DNA of 64,000 nt, taken from assembly GCF_007833635.1 (NCBI RefSeq), contig NZ_CP031125.1:434001-498000 (forward strand). Direction: 5' to 3'. The position numbers were made by a program, and so were the translations under genes. The notes below the pieces were generated by a model. It made no database searches. It saw only the letters and a program-made list of their open reading frames with translations, and was not told the DNA's origin. The stretch is from Candidatus Pelagibacter sp. FZCC0015. GTDB taxonomy: Bacteria; Pseudomonadota; Alphaproteobacteria; Pelagibacterales; Pelagibacteraceae. This document shows positions 43,883 through 52,560 of this stretch, one piece after another (position 1 is the stretch's first letter; each line of letters starts with the position of its first letter).

Positions 43883-44478
43883 CTAAAATCAGTAGATAAA
43901 GAGGCTATATTTTCTTTAGATAATTTTGTGCTATGAGAATACTCTTTGTGATCAATACTAAGCTCAATTTCTGAACTATTAGATTGAAATTTTTCTATTT
44001 GATCATCAGTAAAATTGAAATGAATAAACTGTACTGAAGAAGCTTTTCCTTCAGCAGAAGTTCTGTCTACATCTTCTTCCGGAACTGCTTTAATTTTCTC
44101 ACCATTTATTTTCATAAATACTGTTTCTTCTATTCCACCAACTTTTCCAAGAAACGCAGCCCTTGAGATAGGATTGTCTATTTCAAACATTAAAGTTGCT
44201 GTTAGTTCTTTGCCTTTAGGTATTAAAGGATTATACGCAGATAACTCATCCTGAAGTTGCTCATCACCACCTTTTTCAATGTATAGCATTTCTTGTACCT
44301 GAGCTAACATTGTTTCATAACTTTCAAAATAAAAAGTTGCATAAGGACCTAAAGCAACTCTTCTATTTTTTTTATAATCAACAATACTTTTTCTTAATTC
44401 ACGTCTCTTTTCTGCATAAACATCTAAAGGCATGATGTCTTTTTTTTGAATTTCTCTTTTTTCTCTTGGCATGATCAT
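43879..44478 (-). CDS. DUF3501-family protein of the rubrerythrin cluster
   Basis: The 199-residue soluble protein has the conserved opening IMPLDVYAEKRRELRKSIVDYKKNRRVALGPYATFYFESYETM, typical of DUF3501. It has no cysteines or membrane segment and no known activity. It is last in the minus-strand unit after rubrerythrin, a small membrane peptide and the Fe-S protein. Its start overlaps the Fe-S gene stop (ATGA). The three-gene association is conserved in proteobacteria and suggests a partner in peroxide or Fe-S chemistry. Confidence 0.85.
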   Translation of the reverse strand: MIMPREKREIQKKDIMPLDVYAEKRRELRKSIVDYKKNRRVALGPYATFYFESYETMLAQVQEMLYIEKGGDEQLQDELSAYNPLIPKGKELTATLMFEIDNPISRAAFLGKVGGIEETVFMKINGEKIKAVPEEDVDRTSAEGKASSVQFIHFNFTDDQIEKFQSNSSEIELSIDHKEYSHSTKLSKENIASLSTDFS

Positions 44479-45806
44479 AAGTTATAACTTTTTGCCATTA
44501 ATTCGATAGGATGTAGTGCCTCATCATTAGTTATGTTTGTATCAACTTCTAACTGTTTTAAATGTTTACCAGCTAAAGGACAATCAGAAGCCATATACTT
44601 ATTATTTTTAGTTTTTATTTGTCTAGATGTGGGTCTTCCAACTTTATTTGCTAAATCATGAGTTTCTTTCATCACTCCAAAAGTTCCTCCGTGACCCGCA
44701 CATCTTTCAACTACATCAATTTTAACGTTTGGTATCAATTTTAACATATCTCTTGCTTTGATACCCATGTTCTGTGCTCTCGCATGACAAGCATGATGCA
44801 CAGTTATTCCTCCATCAATCTCATTTAATCCTTCTGCTAATCCCTCATTGTTTGCAATATCCACGACATACTCATCAATATCCACAACATTTGCAGATAA
44901 TTTTTTTATTTTTTCATCGTTTGGTAATAACAAAGGCCATTCGAATTTTAACATCAATCCACAACTAGCTGTTAAGGTTACTACTTTATATCCTTTATCA
45001 ATCCACTCGATTAAATCCTTAGAAACTTTTTTCGCTTGTTCAACAACTTTTGGTAAATCTGCTTGCTCTAAAAATGGCATCCCACAACAACCAGGATAAG
45101 CTTCTTGAACCTCTACACCATTTTTTTTCAAAACTTTTAAAGCAGCAACACCTGTATTTTTTTTATTAAAATTTACAAAACAGGTTGAGTAGATAACAAC
45201 TTTTCTATCTTTAGAAGGTGTTTGATAATTTATTTTATCTTTATTTTTTTTGAAAAAATTTGAAAAAGTTTCTGAGTTATATTTTGGTAACTGAACTCTT
45301 TTATCTATTCCAGTAATTAATTCTAAGATTTTTCTAATTAATTTATTTTTAATATTTGATGCCCAGTTAACTATTTTAGAGAACATAACACCAATTTTAG
45401 CGTTTCTATCTATTTGAGCTAATTGTGTTGGTACGCTTGGTAATTTGCCTAATTTTTTTTGAGCCGTTCTATATCGCAGCATTAAATGTGGAAAATCCAA
45501 ATCAAAATCATGAGGTGGCACATATGGGCATTTAGTCATAAAACACATATCACACAAAGTACATGCATCAACGACAGGAGCAAATTGATCACTAGATAAG
45601 CTTTCTACATCTTCATTTTTAGACTCATCAATCATGTCAAAAAGTTTTGGAAAAGAGTCACATAGATTAAAACATCTTCTGCAGCCATGACAAATATCAA
45701 AAACTCTTCTCATTTCTGAGTCTAATTTCTCAGGATTAGTAAAATCTGGATGTTCGAAATCTATCGGATGCCTTATAGGGGCGTCTAAACTTCCTTCTTT
45801 GCTCAT
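44475..45806 (-). CDS. GlpC/HdrD-like Fe-S oxidoreductase with CCG domains
   Basis: The 443-residue protein has two [4Fe-4S] motifs at the N-terminus, CHGCRRCFNLC (Cys39, 42, 45, 49) and CTLCDMCFMTKC (~83-94). Two CCG domains follow, one with YPGCCGMPFLE and one with HHACHARAQNMG...ERCAGHGG. These are the features of GlpC/HdrD-type electron-transfer subunits that move electrons between quinone or thiols and a partner. With rubrerythrin upstream it probably supplies electrons for peroxide reduction, which is inference. Its ATG overlaps the stop of the small membrane peptide (ATGA). Confidence 0.92.
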   Translation of the reverse strand: MSKEGSLDAPIRHPIDFEHPDFTNPEKLDSEMRRVFDICHGCRRCFNLCDSFPKLFDMIDESKNEDVESLSSDQFAPVVDACTLCDMCFMTKCPYVPPHDFDLDFPHLMLRYRTAQKKLGKLPSVPTQLAQIDRNAKIGVMFSKIVNWASNIKNKLIRKILELITGIDKRVQLPKYNSETFSNFFKKNKDKINYQTPSKDRKVVIYSTCFVNFNKKNTGVAALKVLKKNGVEVQEAYPGCCGMPFLEQADLPKVVEQAKKVSKDLIEWIDKGYKVVTLTASCGLMLKFEWPLLLPNDEKIKKLSANVVDIDEYVVDIANNEGLAEGLNEIDGGITVHHACHARAQNMGIKARDMLKLIPNVKIDVVERCAGHGGTFGVMKETHDLANKVGRPTSRQIKTKNNKYMASDCPLAGKHLKQLEVDTNITNDEALHPIELMAKSYNL

Positions 45807-45901
45807 ATAATAAAATTGGTAAAGATAATTAATGTTATAGAAACAATTATCACAGGCTCATTAAACCAATCCTTAACAGTTTGTAACAATTGCTCTATCA
45901 T
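45803..45901 (-). CDS. Predicted 32-residue single-pass membrane peptide, coupled to the Fe-S gene
   Basis: The frame from ATG 45901 to TGA 45803 encodes MIEQLLQTVKDWFNEP, an amphipathic stretch, then a hydrophobic helix (VIIVSITLIIFTNFII) to the end. Its TGA overlaps the ATG of the Fe-S oxidoreductase (ATGA), the same coupling used by annotated genes here. It lies after the rubrerythrin gene and its hairpin. The Fe-S protein itself lacks a membrane segment, so a small anchor or quinone-side subunit is a plausible role. No family is recognised and the ribosome site is weak. Confidence 0.55.
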   Translation of the reverse strand: MIEQLLQTVKDWFNEPVIIVSITLIIFTNFII

Positions 45902-45930
45902 TTTTGTAATTTTTTTTGAAATTATGTTTA

Positions 45931-45954
45931 GTGGGCAATAAAATTCTTGCCCAC
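45931..45954. terminator. Strong hairpin after rubrerythrin, without a clear T run
   Basis: GTGGGCAA and TTGCCCAC form a perfect 8-base stem with an 8-base loop, 13 bases beyond the rubrerythrin stop. On the minus strand the T run is on the wrong side, so it is not a textbook terminator. A 3'-end stabilising hairpin or partial attenuator between rubrerythrin and the Fe-S genes is more likely. Confidence 0.5.
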
Positions 45955-45967
45955 CAAAAAAATATTT

Positions 45968-46384
45968 TTAGCTAATAGATTCTAAAGTTTTTTGGAATTT
46001 ACCAGCGTGAGATTTTTCAGCTTTTGCTAAAGTTTCAAACCAATCAGCAATTTCTTCAAATCCTTCTTCTCTAGCCGTTTTAGCCATACCTGGGTACATA
46101 TCAGTGTACTCATGAGTTTCACCTTGAACAGCTGAAGCTAAATTAGCTTTAGTTTCACCAATCGGCAAACCTGTAGCAGGATCACCCACCTCTTCTAAAT
46201 ACTCAAGATGTCCATGCGCGTGACCTGTTTCACCTTCAGCAGTAGATCTAAAAACTGAAGCTACATCATTGTAACCTTCGATGTCTGCTTTTTGAGCAAA
46301 GTAAAGATATCTTCTGTTTGCTTGGCTTTCACCTGCAAATGCTGCTTCAAGATTTTCTTTTGTTTTTGTTCCTTTTAATGACAT
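45968..46384 (-). CDS. Rubrerythrin (ferritin-like domain only)
   Basis: This di-iron peroxidase-type protein has 138 residues. The iron ligands are in [64 protein letters not shown] and [13 protein letters not shown], so the four-helix site is complete. The C-terminal rubredoxin domain of classical rubrerythrin is absent, so electrons must come from another protein, plausibly the Fe-S protein downstream. A GGAG ribosome site precedes the start, and an Irr-box-like palindrome lies about 60 bases upstream. Confidence 0.93.
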   Translation of the reverse strand: MSLKGTKTKENLEAAFAGESQANRRYLYFAQKADIEGYNDVASVFRSTAEGETGHAHGHLEYLEEVGDPATGLPIGETKANLASAVQGETHEYTDMYPGMAKTAREEGFEEIADWFETLAKAEKSHAGKFQKTLESIS

Positions 46385-46444
46385 TTCATTCTCCTTAAAT
46401 TGATAATACTGAACATATAGTTCTTATAAACTTAATGTCAATAG

Positions 46445-46461
46445 TTTAGAATAATTATAAT
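46445..46461. promoter_or_regulatory. Irr-box-like (ICE) operator upstream of rubrerythrin
   Basis: TTTAGAATAATTATAAT matches the iron-control-element pattern TTTAGAA-N3-TTCTAAA with two mismatches in the second half. It lies about 60 bases before the rubrerythrin start. The same core, TTTAGAATAATTATAA, recurs in the irr/fabA gap in the opposite orientation. Confidence 0.65.
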
Positions 46462-46490
46462 GTAGATTTTAAATTATTGATTTAATTAAA

Positions 46491-46919
46491 TTATTTTTGA
46501 TTTTGATTATCACTCGCAACTTTAACCAAAACTTCTACTGAATTTATTTTTTTTCCAGTAATATTTTTTTTTATATTAACTGGATCAATATCGTTTTCAT
46601 CACAATCTATTAGCTGATGAGTATCTTCATCATAAAAATGATGATGAACAGATGTGTTTGTATCAAAATAACTTTTATCGCTGTTAATTGAAATTTCTTT
46701 TAAATATCCTTTTTTTTCAAAAGCATGAACAGTGTTATAAACAGTTGCTAAAGATATTTTTTCATTTAATTCCTCAGATATCATTTTAACGAGGTCATTA
46801 ATTGTGAAATGAAAAGTATTTTCTCTATTAAATAAAACCTCACACATCTTAACTCTTTGCCTAGTGGGTCTTAATCCTAATTCTCTGAGTTTTTCAACAA
46901 AATTGCTGTTTTTTACCAT
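46491..46919 (-). CDS. irr: Fur-family iron-response regulator Irr
   Basis: Irr is the alphaproteobacterial Fur-family regulator that reads haem and iron status. The winged helix includes LGLRPTRQRVKMCEVLF and SLATVYNTVHAFEKKGYL. The HHHFYDEDTH histidine cluster at about 92-100 is the haem/metal-binding part conserved in Irr (Fur proper usually has HHDH). The 142 residues are normal. Its position divergent from fabA-fabB-fabI is the conserved irr location in alphaproteobacteria, which supports the name. An ICE-like palindrome overlaps its promoter. Confidence 0.88.
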   Translation of the reverse strand: MVKNSNFVEKLRELGLRPTRQRVKMCEVLFNRENTFHFTINDLVKMISEELNEKISLATVYNTVHAFEKKGYLKEISINSDKSYFDTNTSVHHHFYDEDTHQLIDCDENDIDPVNIKKNITGKKINSVEVLVKVASDNQNQK

Positions 46920-46924
46920 AGTAA

Positions 46925-46941
46925 TTTATAATTATTCTAAA
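46925..46941. promoter_or_regulatory. Irr-box-like (ICE) operator between irr and fabA
   Basis: TTTATAATTATTCTAAA is a near-perfect palindrome with one mismatch to TTTAGAA-N3-TTCTAAA. It begins 6 bases upstream of the irr start codon and about 70 bases upstream of fabA. It would suit Irr autoregulation and possibly control of fabA. Confidence 0.7.
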
Positions 46942-47012
46942 GTATGAATAAAATTATACTGTTTTAATATATTATATTACTATTAAATCAAGTATTAAGG
47001 TTTCTCAAAATT

Positions 47013-47513
47013 ATGAAAAAAAACTCATACTCTTATGATGATCTGATAACTTGTGGAAATGGAGGACTTTTTGGCCCTGGGAATGCTAAACTACCTCTTC
47101 CACCGATGCTAATGTTTGATAGAATAACAGAAATTAATGAAAATAATGGAACTTTCAACAAAGGCTCTTTAAAAGCTGAATTAGATATTAAAGAAGATCT
47201 TTGGTTTTTTGATTGTCATTTTAAAAAAGATCCAGTTATGCCTGGATGCTTAGGTTTAGATGCTATGTGGCAACTGGTAGGTTTTTTTCTAGGTTGGTTA
47301 GGAAATCCTGGAAAAGGAAGAGCTTTAGGAGTGGGTACTGTAAAATTTACAGGTGAAGTTTTACAGAGTGTAAAAAATGTAAGATATGAAATAGATATGA
47401 AGAAAATTATGTCTCCTGGAGGAACAACTGTTGGGCTTGCAAATGGAATTGTACTTGCAGATAATAAAAAAATATATTCAGCAGAGAATTTAAAGGTAGG
47501 TTTATTTAAATAA
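47013..47513 (+). CDS. fabA: 3-hydroxydecanoyl-ACP dehydratase/isomerase
   Basis: FabA introduces the double bond of unsaturated fatty acids at the C10 stage. The active-site His near 70 is in [22 protein letters not shown], with the catalytic Asp near 84. [12 protein letters not shown] and [20 protein letters not shown] are other conserved blocks. The 166 residues are normal. Its stop overlaps the fabB start, and fabA-fabB-fabI form one unit. Confidence 0.97.
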   Translation: MKKNSYSYDDLITCGNGGLFGPGNAKLPLPPMLMFDRITEINENNGTFNKGSLKAELDIKEDLWFFDCHFKKDPVMPGCLGLDAMWQLVGFFLGWLGNPGKGRALGVGTVKFTGEVLQSVKNVRYEIDMKKIMSPGGTTVGLANGIVLADNKKIYSAENLKVGLFK

Positions 47514-48724
47514 TGAGAAGAGTAGTTATCACCGGTTTAGGGGTAGTATCCTGCTTGGGAAACAACCAAGAAGAAGTTCATCAATCTTTATTAAATTCAA
47601 AATCAGGAATTTCTTTTGCAGAAGAATACAAAGAGCATAATTTAAAAAGCCATGTTCATGGTAAACCAAATATTAAACTAGAGGATCATATCGACAGAAA
47701 AACAATTAGATTTATGGGTTCAGGTTCAGCTTATAATTATATTGCAATGAAAGAGGCTATTGAAGACTCTGGATTAGAAGAAAGTGAAGTAAGTAATTTT
47801 AAAACTGGAATTGTAATGGGTTCTGGTGGTCCATCAATTGAAAACGTAATTCTAGCAGCAGACAAAACAAGAGCTAAAACTCCAAAATTAATGGGTCCAT
47901 TTATCGTTCCAAGAACAATGGCAAGTACTGCATCTGCAACTCTTGCTGTTCCGTTTAAAATTAAAGGAACCAATTACACAATGAGTTCTGCTTGTGCAAC
48001 TAGTGGTCACTGCATAGGAAATTCAATGGAGTTAATTCAGATGGGTAAACAAGATATTGTGTTTGCAGGTGGAAGTGAAGAGGTACACTGGGCAATGACA
48101 GCAATGTTTGATGCAATGACAGCTTTATCATCAAAATACAATGATACCCCTGAAATAGCATCCAGGGCATATGACAAAACAAGAGATGGTTTTGTAATTG
48201 CAGGTGGTGCAGGCGTATTAGTGCTTGAAGAATACGAACATGCTAAAGCTAGAGGTGCTAAAATATACGCGGAATTAACTGGTTATGGAGCAACTTCGGA
48301 TGGATACGATATGGTAGCCCCATCAGGTGAAGGTGCAGTCAGATGTATGCAAATGGCAATGGCTACAGCTAAAAATAAAATTGACTATATTAATACTCAC
48401 GGAACTTCTACTCCAGTTGGAGATATTACAGAACTAAATGCAGTCAAAAATACATTTGGAGACAATATTCCTAAAATTAGTTCAACAAAATCACTTTCTG
48501 GACATCCATTAGGAGCTGCATCAGTGCATGAAGCTATTTATTGTTTAATAATGATGAAAAATAATTTCATTGCAGGCTCAGCAAACATAAATGAAATGGA
48601 TGATGATGCTAAAAAATTTCCTATAGTTTCAAAAACTGAAACAGACGCAACTTTAAATACAGTAATGTCAAATAGTTTTGGTTTTGGTGGAACTAATGCA
48701 GCTTTAATTTTTGAAAAGGTTTAG
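47513..48724 (+). CDS. fabB: 3-oxoacyl-ACP synthase I
   Basis: FabB elongates acyl chains, including the unsaturated intermediate from FabA. The catalytic triad is in [10 protein letters not shown] (Cys near 160), [12 protein letters not shown] (His near 295) and [17 protein letters not shown] (His near 330). The C-terminal [14 protein letters not shown] is the family signature. The 403 residues are normal. The position between fabA and fabI distinguishes it from fabF. Confidence 0.96.
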   Translation: MRRVVITGLGVVSCLGNNQEEVHQSLLNSKSGISFAEEYKEHNLKSHVHGKPNIKLEDHIDRKTIRFMGSGSAYNYIAMKEAIEDSGLEESEVSNFKTGIVMGSGGPSIENVILAADKTRAKTPKLMGPFIVPRTMASTASATLAVPFKIKGTNYTMSSACATSGHCIGNSMELIQMGKQDIVFAGGSEEVHWAMTAMFDAMTALSSKYNDTPEIASRAYDKTRDGFVIAGGAGVLVLEEYEHAKARGAKIYAELTGYGATSDGYDMVAPSGEGAVRCMQMAMATAKNKIDYINTHGTSTPVGDITELNAVKNTFGDNIPKISSTKSLSGHPLGAASVHEAIYCLIMMKNNFIAGSANINEMDDDAKKFPIVSKTETDATLNTVMSNSFGFGGTNAALIFEKV

Positions 48725-48727
48725 TTT

Positions 48728-49513
48728 ATGAGTTTGATGAAAGGTAAAAAAGGCTTGATCATGGGCGTTGCAAATGAGAGATCTATTGCTTGGGGAATTT
48801 CTCAAAAACTTTCAGAAGCTGGAGCTGAGTTAGCATTTACTTATTTAGGTGAGGCTTTAAAAAAAAGAGTAATTCCTTTAGCAGAAAAATTAAATTCAAA
48901 TGTTACATTTAGTTGTGATGTTGAAAAAAAGGAAGAAGTAGTAAAATTATTTGAGGATATCAAATCTCAATGGGGTGAAATTGATTTTGTAGTCCATGCA
49001 GTAGCTTTTTCAGATAAATCAGAATTATCTGGTGAGTATTTAAATACGACAAGAGAAAATTTTTTAAGAAGCATGCTAATTTCTTGTTTTTCATTTACTG
49101 AGGTAGCAAAAGAGGCTTCTAAAGTAATGAAAGAAGGTGGTAGTATGTTAACTTTAACTTACGAATCTACTAAAGCAATTCCAAATTATAATGTAATGGG
49201 TGTTTGTAAATCAGCTCTTGAAGCTAGTGTTAAATACCTAGCAAGAGATTTAGGTGCTAAAGGCATGAGAGTAAATGCAATAAGCGCAGGACCTATTAAA
49301 ACATTAGCTGCATCTGCAATTGGTGATGCAAAATTCCTTTATAAATGGAATGAAGATCATTCTTTTCTTAAGAGAAATGTAGATATCCATGATGTTGGAA
49401 ATTCAGCATTATATTTGCTAAGTGACCTTGCAAACGGAGTTACTGGTGAAATTCACTACGTAGATGCTGGATATAACAAGGTAGGAATGCCAGATCCTAA
49501 AAATATAACCTAA
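48728..49513 (+). CDS. fabI: Enoyl-ACP reductase (NADH)
   Basis: This SDR-fold reductase completes each fatty acid elongation cycle. It opens with GLIMGVANERSIAWGIS, and the active site is YESTKAIPNYNVMGVCKSALEASVKYLARDLG with the Tyr-x6-Lys spacing of FabI. NAISAGPIKTLAASAI and HYVDAGYNKVGMP follow. The 261 residues are normal. It is the last gene of the fab unit, 3 bases after fabB. Confidence 0.97.
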   Translation: MSLMKGKKGLIMGVANERSIAWGISQKLSEAGAELAFTYLGEALKKRVIPLAEKLNSNVTFSCDVEKKEEVVKLFEDIKSQWGEIDFVVHAVAFSDKSELSGEYLNTTRENFLRSMLISCFSFTEVAKEASKVMKEGGSMLTLTYESTKAIPNYNVMGVCKSALEASVKYLARDLGAKGMRVNAISAGPIKTLAASAIGDAKFLYKWNEDHSFLKRNVDIHDVGNSALYLLSDLANGVTGEIHYVDAGYNKVGMPDPKNIT

Positions 49514-49539
49514 AATTTAGTTAAATTTAGTTAAAATAT

Positions 49540-49725
49540 ATGAAGGGATACAGATTTATTACTGATGATGATACAGCAAGATTTTGTAATCGAGTAACTG
49601 AGGCATTATCGAATGGATGGAAATTATATGGTGAACCCAAAATGACATTTGATAAAAAACGAGGAATAATGCGATGTGGCCAAGCAGTTATAAAAAATGT
49701 TCCAAATAAAAAATACTCAAAATAA
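49540..49725 (+). CDS. DUF1737-family small protein
   Basis: The 61-residue protein (MKGYRFITDDDTARFCNRV...LSNGWKLYGEPKMTFD) matches the DUF1737 pattern of short proteins with a conserved LxxGWxLYG core. No function is known. It lies 26 bases after fabI on the same strand, preceded by a tandem AATTTAGTTA repeat. The hairpin terminator after it serves this gene and pnp. Confidence 0.8.
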   Translation: MKGYRFITDDDTARFCNRVTEALSNGWKLYGEPKMTFDKKRGIMRCGQAVIKNVPNKKYSK

Positions 49726-49746
49726 ATAAATTTATCCTCAATATAA

Positions 49747-49777
49747 AAAACCCCCAGAACTCTCATTCCAGGGGTTT
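49747..49777. terminator. Hairpin terminator between DUF1737 and pnp
   Basis: On the minus strand AACCCCTGGAA pairs with TTCTGGGGGTT (eleven pairs including two G-T), followed by a T run, the classical form, 24 bases past the pnp stop. Its A run on the other side also lets it serve the plus-strand gene in part. Confidence 0.85.
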
Positions 49778-49800
49778 AGAATTTTAATTTAAGTTATTAA

Positions 49801-51873
49801 TTATTCAGCAGCTTGTTTCATAGAAAGTTTAACTTTACCTCTATCGAAACCAATCACTTTAACTTTAACTTCGTCACCTTCTTTAACAACGTCAGTAACT
49901 TTAGCAACTCTTTTATCTGCAAGTTCTGAGATATGAACTAGTCCATCTTGTTTTCCTAAGAAATTAACAAATGCACCAAACTCCATAATCTTCATTACTT
50001 TACCTGAATAAATTTTGTTTAATTCAGCTTTTGCAGTGATGTCTTTAATCATTTGCATTGCGATGTTTCTAGACTCTTCATCTGGAGCAGCAACTGTTAC
50101 CACACCTTCGTCATTTACATCTACTTTCGCACCTGATTTTTCAACTATCTCTCTGATTGTTGCACCACCTTTTCCAATTACGGCAGCAATGTCTTTTTTA
50201 TCTACATTGACTTGTTCCATTTTTGGAGTATGTTTTCCAACATCAGATCTTGAAGCTGATAATGCTTTATTCATTTCACCTAAGATGTGAACTCTTCCAT
50301 CTTTAGCTTGGCTTAACGCCTGCTCCATAATTTCAAATGTAATACCTGTAATTTTGATATCCATTTGAAGAGAGGTAATTCCATCTTTAGTTCCAGCAAC
50401 TTTAAAGTCCATATCACCGAGGTGATCTTCATCACCTAAAATATCTGATAGAACACTAAAATCATCACCTTCTTTAATTAATCCCATTGCAATACCAGCA
50501 ACTGGCTCTTTTATTGGTACTCCAGCATCCATTAATGCTAATGAAGTTCCACAAACAGTAGCCATTGAAGAAGAACCATTAGACTCTGTAATCTCCGAAA
50601 CTACTCTAAAAGTATATGGAAATGCTTCTTTTGTAGGTAATGAAGAGTTAATTGCTCTCCAAGCTAATTTACCATGACCAATTTCTCTTCTACCTGTTCC
50701 AATTCTTCCAGTTTCTCCAACTGAAAAAGGAGGGAAATTATAATGAAGCATAAATCGTTCTCTTTGCAATCCATCTAAGCTCTCAATTCTTTGTTCATCA
50801 TCAGATGTTCCTAAAGTTGCAACAACAATTGCTTGAGTTTCTCCTCTAGTAAACAATGCAGAACCATGTGCTCTCGGAAGAACACCCACTTCACATTCAA
50901 TAGGTCTTACATCTGATAAACCCCTACCATCAATTCTATTTTTATTTTTTAGAATGTCTGTTCTAACAATTGATTTTTCTAGATTTTTTAACTGACTATT
51001 AACATCAAGATCAGTGTAGTTTTCATCTTCTTCATAAAGCTTTTTAGCTTTATCAGTAATCTCTGAAATCTGATTTGATCTATCTTGTTTATCTCTTGTA
51101 GCAAAAGCTTTCTTAAGATCTTCCGTAAAAGTTTCCTCAAGTTTTTTCTTAACTTCAGATAAATCTTTTTTCTCAACTGTCCACTCAGGTTTTCTACATT
51201 CTTTTGCAAGTTCCTCAATCATTTCAATCACTGGAACAAAACCTTCATGACCAAATTTAACTGCGTTTAACATTTCTTCCTCTGTTAAACCACTTGCTTC
51301 AGACTCAACCATAAGCACAGCATCTTTTGTACCTGCTACAACTAAATCTAATTTCGATTTTTCTAACTCTGCTTTAGATGGGTTTAAAACATATTTTCCA
51401 TCAATAAATCCAACCCTTGAAGCTCCTACAGGACCCATAAATGGCATTCCCGATATGGCTAATGCTGCTGATGAAGCAGTAATTGATAAAATATCTGGTT
51501 CATTTTCTTTGTCATATGAAATTACAGTTGGTAATAACTGAACTTCGTTTTTAAATTCATCAGGAAACAAAGGTCTGATTGGTCTATCAATTAATCTTGA
51601 GATTAATGTTTCGCTCTCAGTTGGCCTTGCTTCTCTTTTAAAATATCCACCTGGAATTTTTCCAGCTGCATAATATTTTTCTTGGTAATTTACAGATAAT
51701 GGAAAGTAATCCATATCAGGATTTACTTTTTTTGCTCCTACTACTGTTGCTAGTACGACTGTCTCTCCACATGTTGCGATTATTGCACCGTCTGCCTGTC
51801 TTGCTACTTTACCTGTTTCTAAACTTATCTTCTTTCCCGCTACTTCAATTTCCTTCTTGTATACTTTAAACAT
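49801..51873 (-). CDS. pnp: Polyribonucleotide nucleotidyltransferase (PNPase)
   Basis: PNPase is the phosphorolytic 3'-5' exoribonuclease. Two RNase PH domains are separated by a helical domain. The second has the active-site [30 protein letters not shown] near 485-515 with [14 protein letters not shown] before it. The KH domain ([26 protein letters not shown], ~560-600) and the S1 domain ([30 protein letters not shown]) end the 690 residues, all normal. A tandem CGAAACGAA repeat lies in its leader. Confidence 0.98.
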   Translation of the reverse strand: MFKVYKKEIEVAGKKISLETGKVARQADGAIIATCGETVVLATVVGAKKVNPDMDYFPLSVNYQEKYYAAGKIPGGYFKREARPTESETLISRLIDRPIRPLFPDEFKNEVQLLPTVISYDKENEPDILSITASSAALAISGMPFMGPVGASRVGFIDGKYVLNPSKAELEKSKLDLVVAGTKDAVLMVESEASGLTEEEMLNAVKFGHEGFVPVIEMIEELAKECRKPEWTVEKKDLSEVKKKLEETFTEDLKKAFATRDKQDRSNQISEITDKAKKLYEEDENYTDLDVNSQLKNLEKSIVRTDILKNKNRIDGRGLSDVRPIECEVGVLPRAHGSALFTRGETQAIVVATLGTSDDEQRIESLDGLQRERFMLHYNFPPFSVGETGRIGTGRREIGHGKLAWRAINSSLPTKEAFPYTFRVVSEITESNGSSSMATVCGTSLALMDAGVPIKEPVAGIAMGLIKEGDDFSVLSDILGDEDHLGDMDFKVAGTKDGITSLQMDIKITGITFEIMEQALSQAKDGRVHILGEMNKALSASRSDVGKHTPKMEQVNVDKKDIAAVIGKGGATIREIVEKSGAKVDVNDEGVVTVAAPDEESRNIAMQMIKDITAKAELNKIYSGKVMKIMEFGAFVNFLGKQDGLVHISELADKRVAKVTDVVKEGDEVKVKVIGFDRGKVKLSMKQAAE

Positions 51874-51884
51874 TTCATTTCCAT

Positions 51885-51902
51885 TTCGTTTCGTTCGTTT
51901 CG
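51885..51902 (-). repeat. Tandem 9-base repeat in the pnp leader
   Basis: Two exact copies of TTCGTTTCG (CGAAACGAA on the coding strand) lie 12-29 bases upstream of the pnp start, in the 57-base gap after rpsO. The usual purine-rich ribosome site is TGGAA next to the ATG. The repeat gives an unstructured A/G/C leader of the kind an RNA-binding protein could recognise. Confidence 0.6.
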
Positions 51903-51930
51903 TTCCATTCAGTTCTATCTATCTTGACTT

Positions 51931-52179
51931 CTATTTTCTTAAATTCAATTTCGACAGTACATTTTTGTAAGAATCCATTTTATTTTTCTTTAGGTATTCT
52001 AACAATTTCTTTCTTCTATTTACCGCTCTCAACAATCCAACAGATGAATGTTTATCCTTTTTGAATTGCTTAATATGTTTAGAGAGAGTTTCAATTTTCT
52101 CTGTTAGCAAAGCAATCTGTATCTCTGAAGATCCAGTATCTTTATCGTGCATTGCTAATTCTTGTGCCTTTTTGTTCAT
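51931..52179 (-). CDS. rpsO: 30S ribosomal protein S15
   Basis: S15 binds the central domain of 16S rRNA early in assembly. The 82 residues include HDKDTGSSEIQIALLTEKIETLSKH and HSSVGLLRAVNRRKKLLEYLK, both family signatures; a length near 89 is usual, and the loss is at the ends. It sits between rbfA and pnp. truB normally separates rbfA and rpsO but is not here. Confidence 0.96.
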   Translation of the reverse strand: MNKKAQELAMHDKDTGSSEIQIALLTEKIETLSKHIKQFKKDKHSSVGLLRAVNRRKKLLEYLKKNKMDSYKNVLSKLNLRK

Positions 52180-52191
52180 GCCTCTTTCTTC

Positions 52192-52560
52192 CTATTTATT
52201 TGTTTGTTTTATTAAGTTTTCTATTTTTTCCGCATACTCAAAAGACTCGTCTTTTCTAAAAAGTAATTTTGGTAAAAATTTCATAACCACTTTTTGTGAT
52301 AAAATTTTTCTAATTAAAAATGAGTATTCCTTTAGAACACTAATTGTTTCCTCCGCATCTTTTCCACCCAACGGAAGAACATAAGCTTTAGCAATTTTTA
52401 AATCTGGACTCATTCTAACCTCAGTAACAGTTATTGTGTTCGTTTCTAAATTGGGCACCTTAGCCTCATTTCTTATAAAAATCATGCTTAAAGACTGTTT
52501 AATCATTTCTCCTACTCTAAGCTGTCTTTGAGATACTGGTTTTCCTATTCTATCTGCCAT
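52192..52560 (-). CDS. rbfA: Ribosome-binding factor A
   Basis: RbfA is a cold-shock and 30S maturation factor. Its KH-like fold is seen in RQLRVGEMIKQSLSMIFIRNEAK and ITVTEVRMSPDLKIAKAYVLPLGG, and the C-terminal LPKLLFRKDESFEYAEKIENLI is typical. The 122 residues are normal. Its start is at the last base of the infB stop, so the two are coupled. Confidence 0.94.
   Translation of the reverse strand: MADRIGKPVSQRQLRVGEMIKQSLSMIFIRNEAKVPNLETNTITVTEVRMSPDLKIAKAYVLPLGGKDAEETISVLKEYSFLIRKILSQKVVMKFLPKLLFRKDESFEYAEKIENLIKQTNK

Noticed and set aside
45968..46384. Rubrerythrin truncated by mutation (no rubredoxin domain)
   Set aside because: Stop and length agree with the known short ferritin-like-only rubrerythrins, and no rubredoxin remnant (CPxCG) follows.
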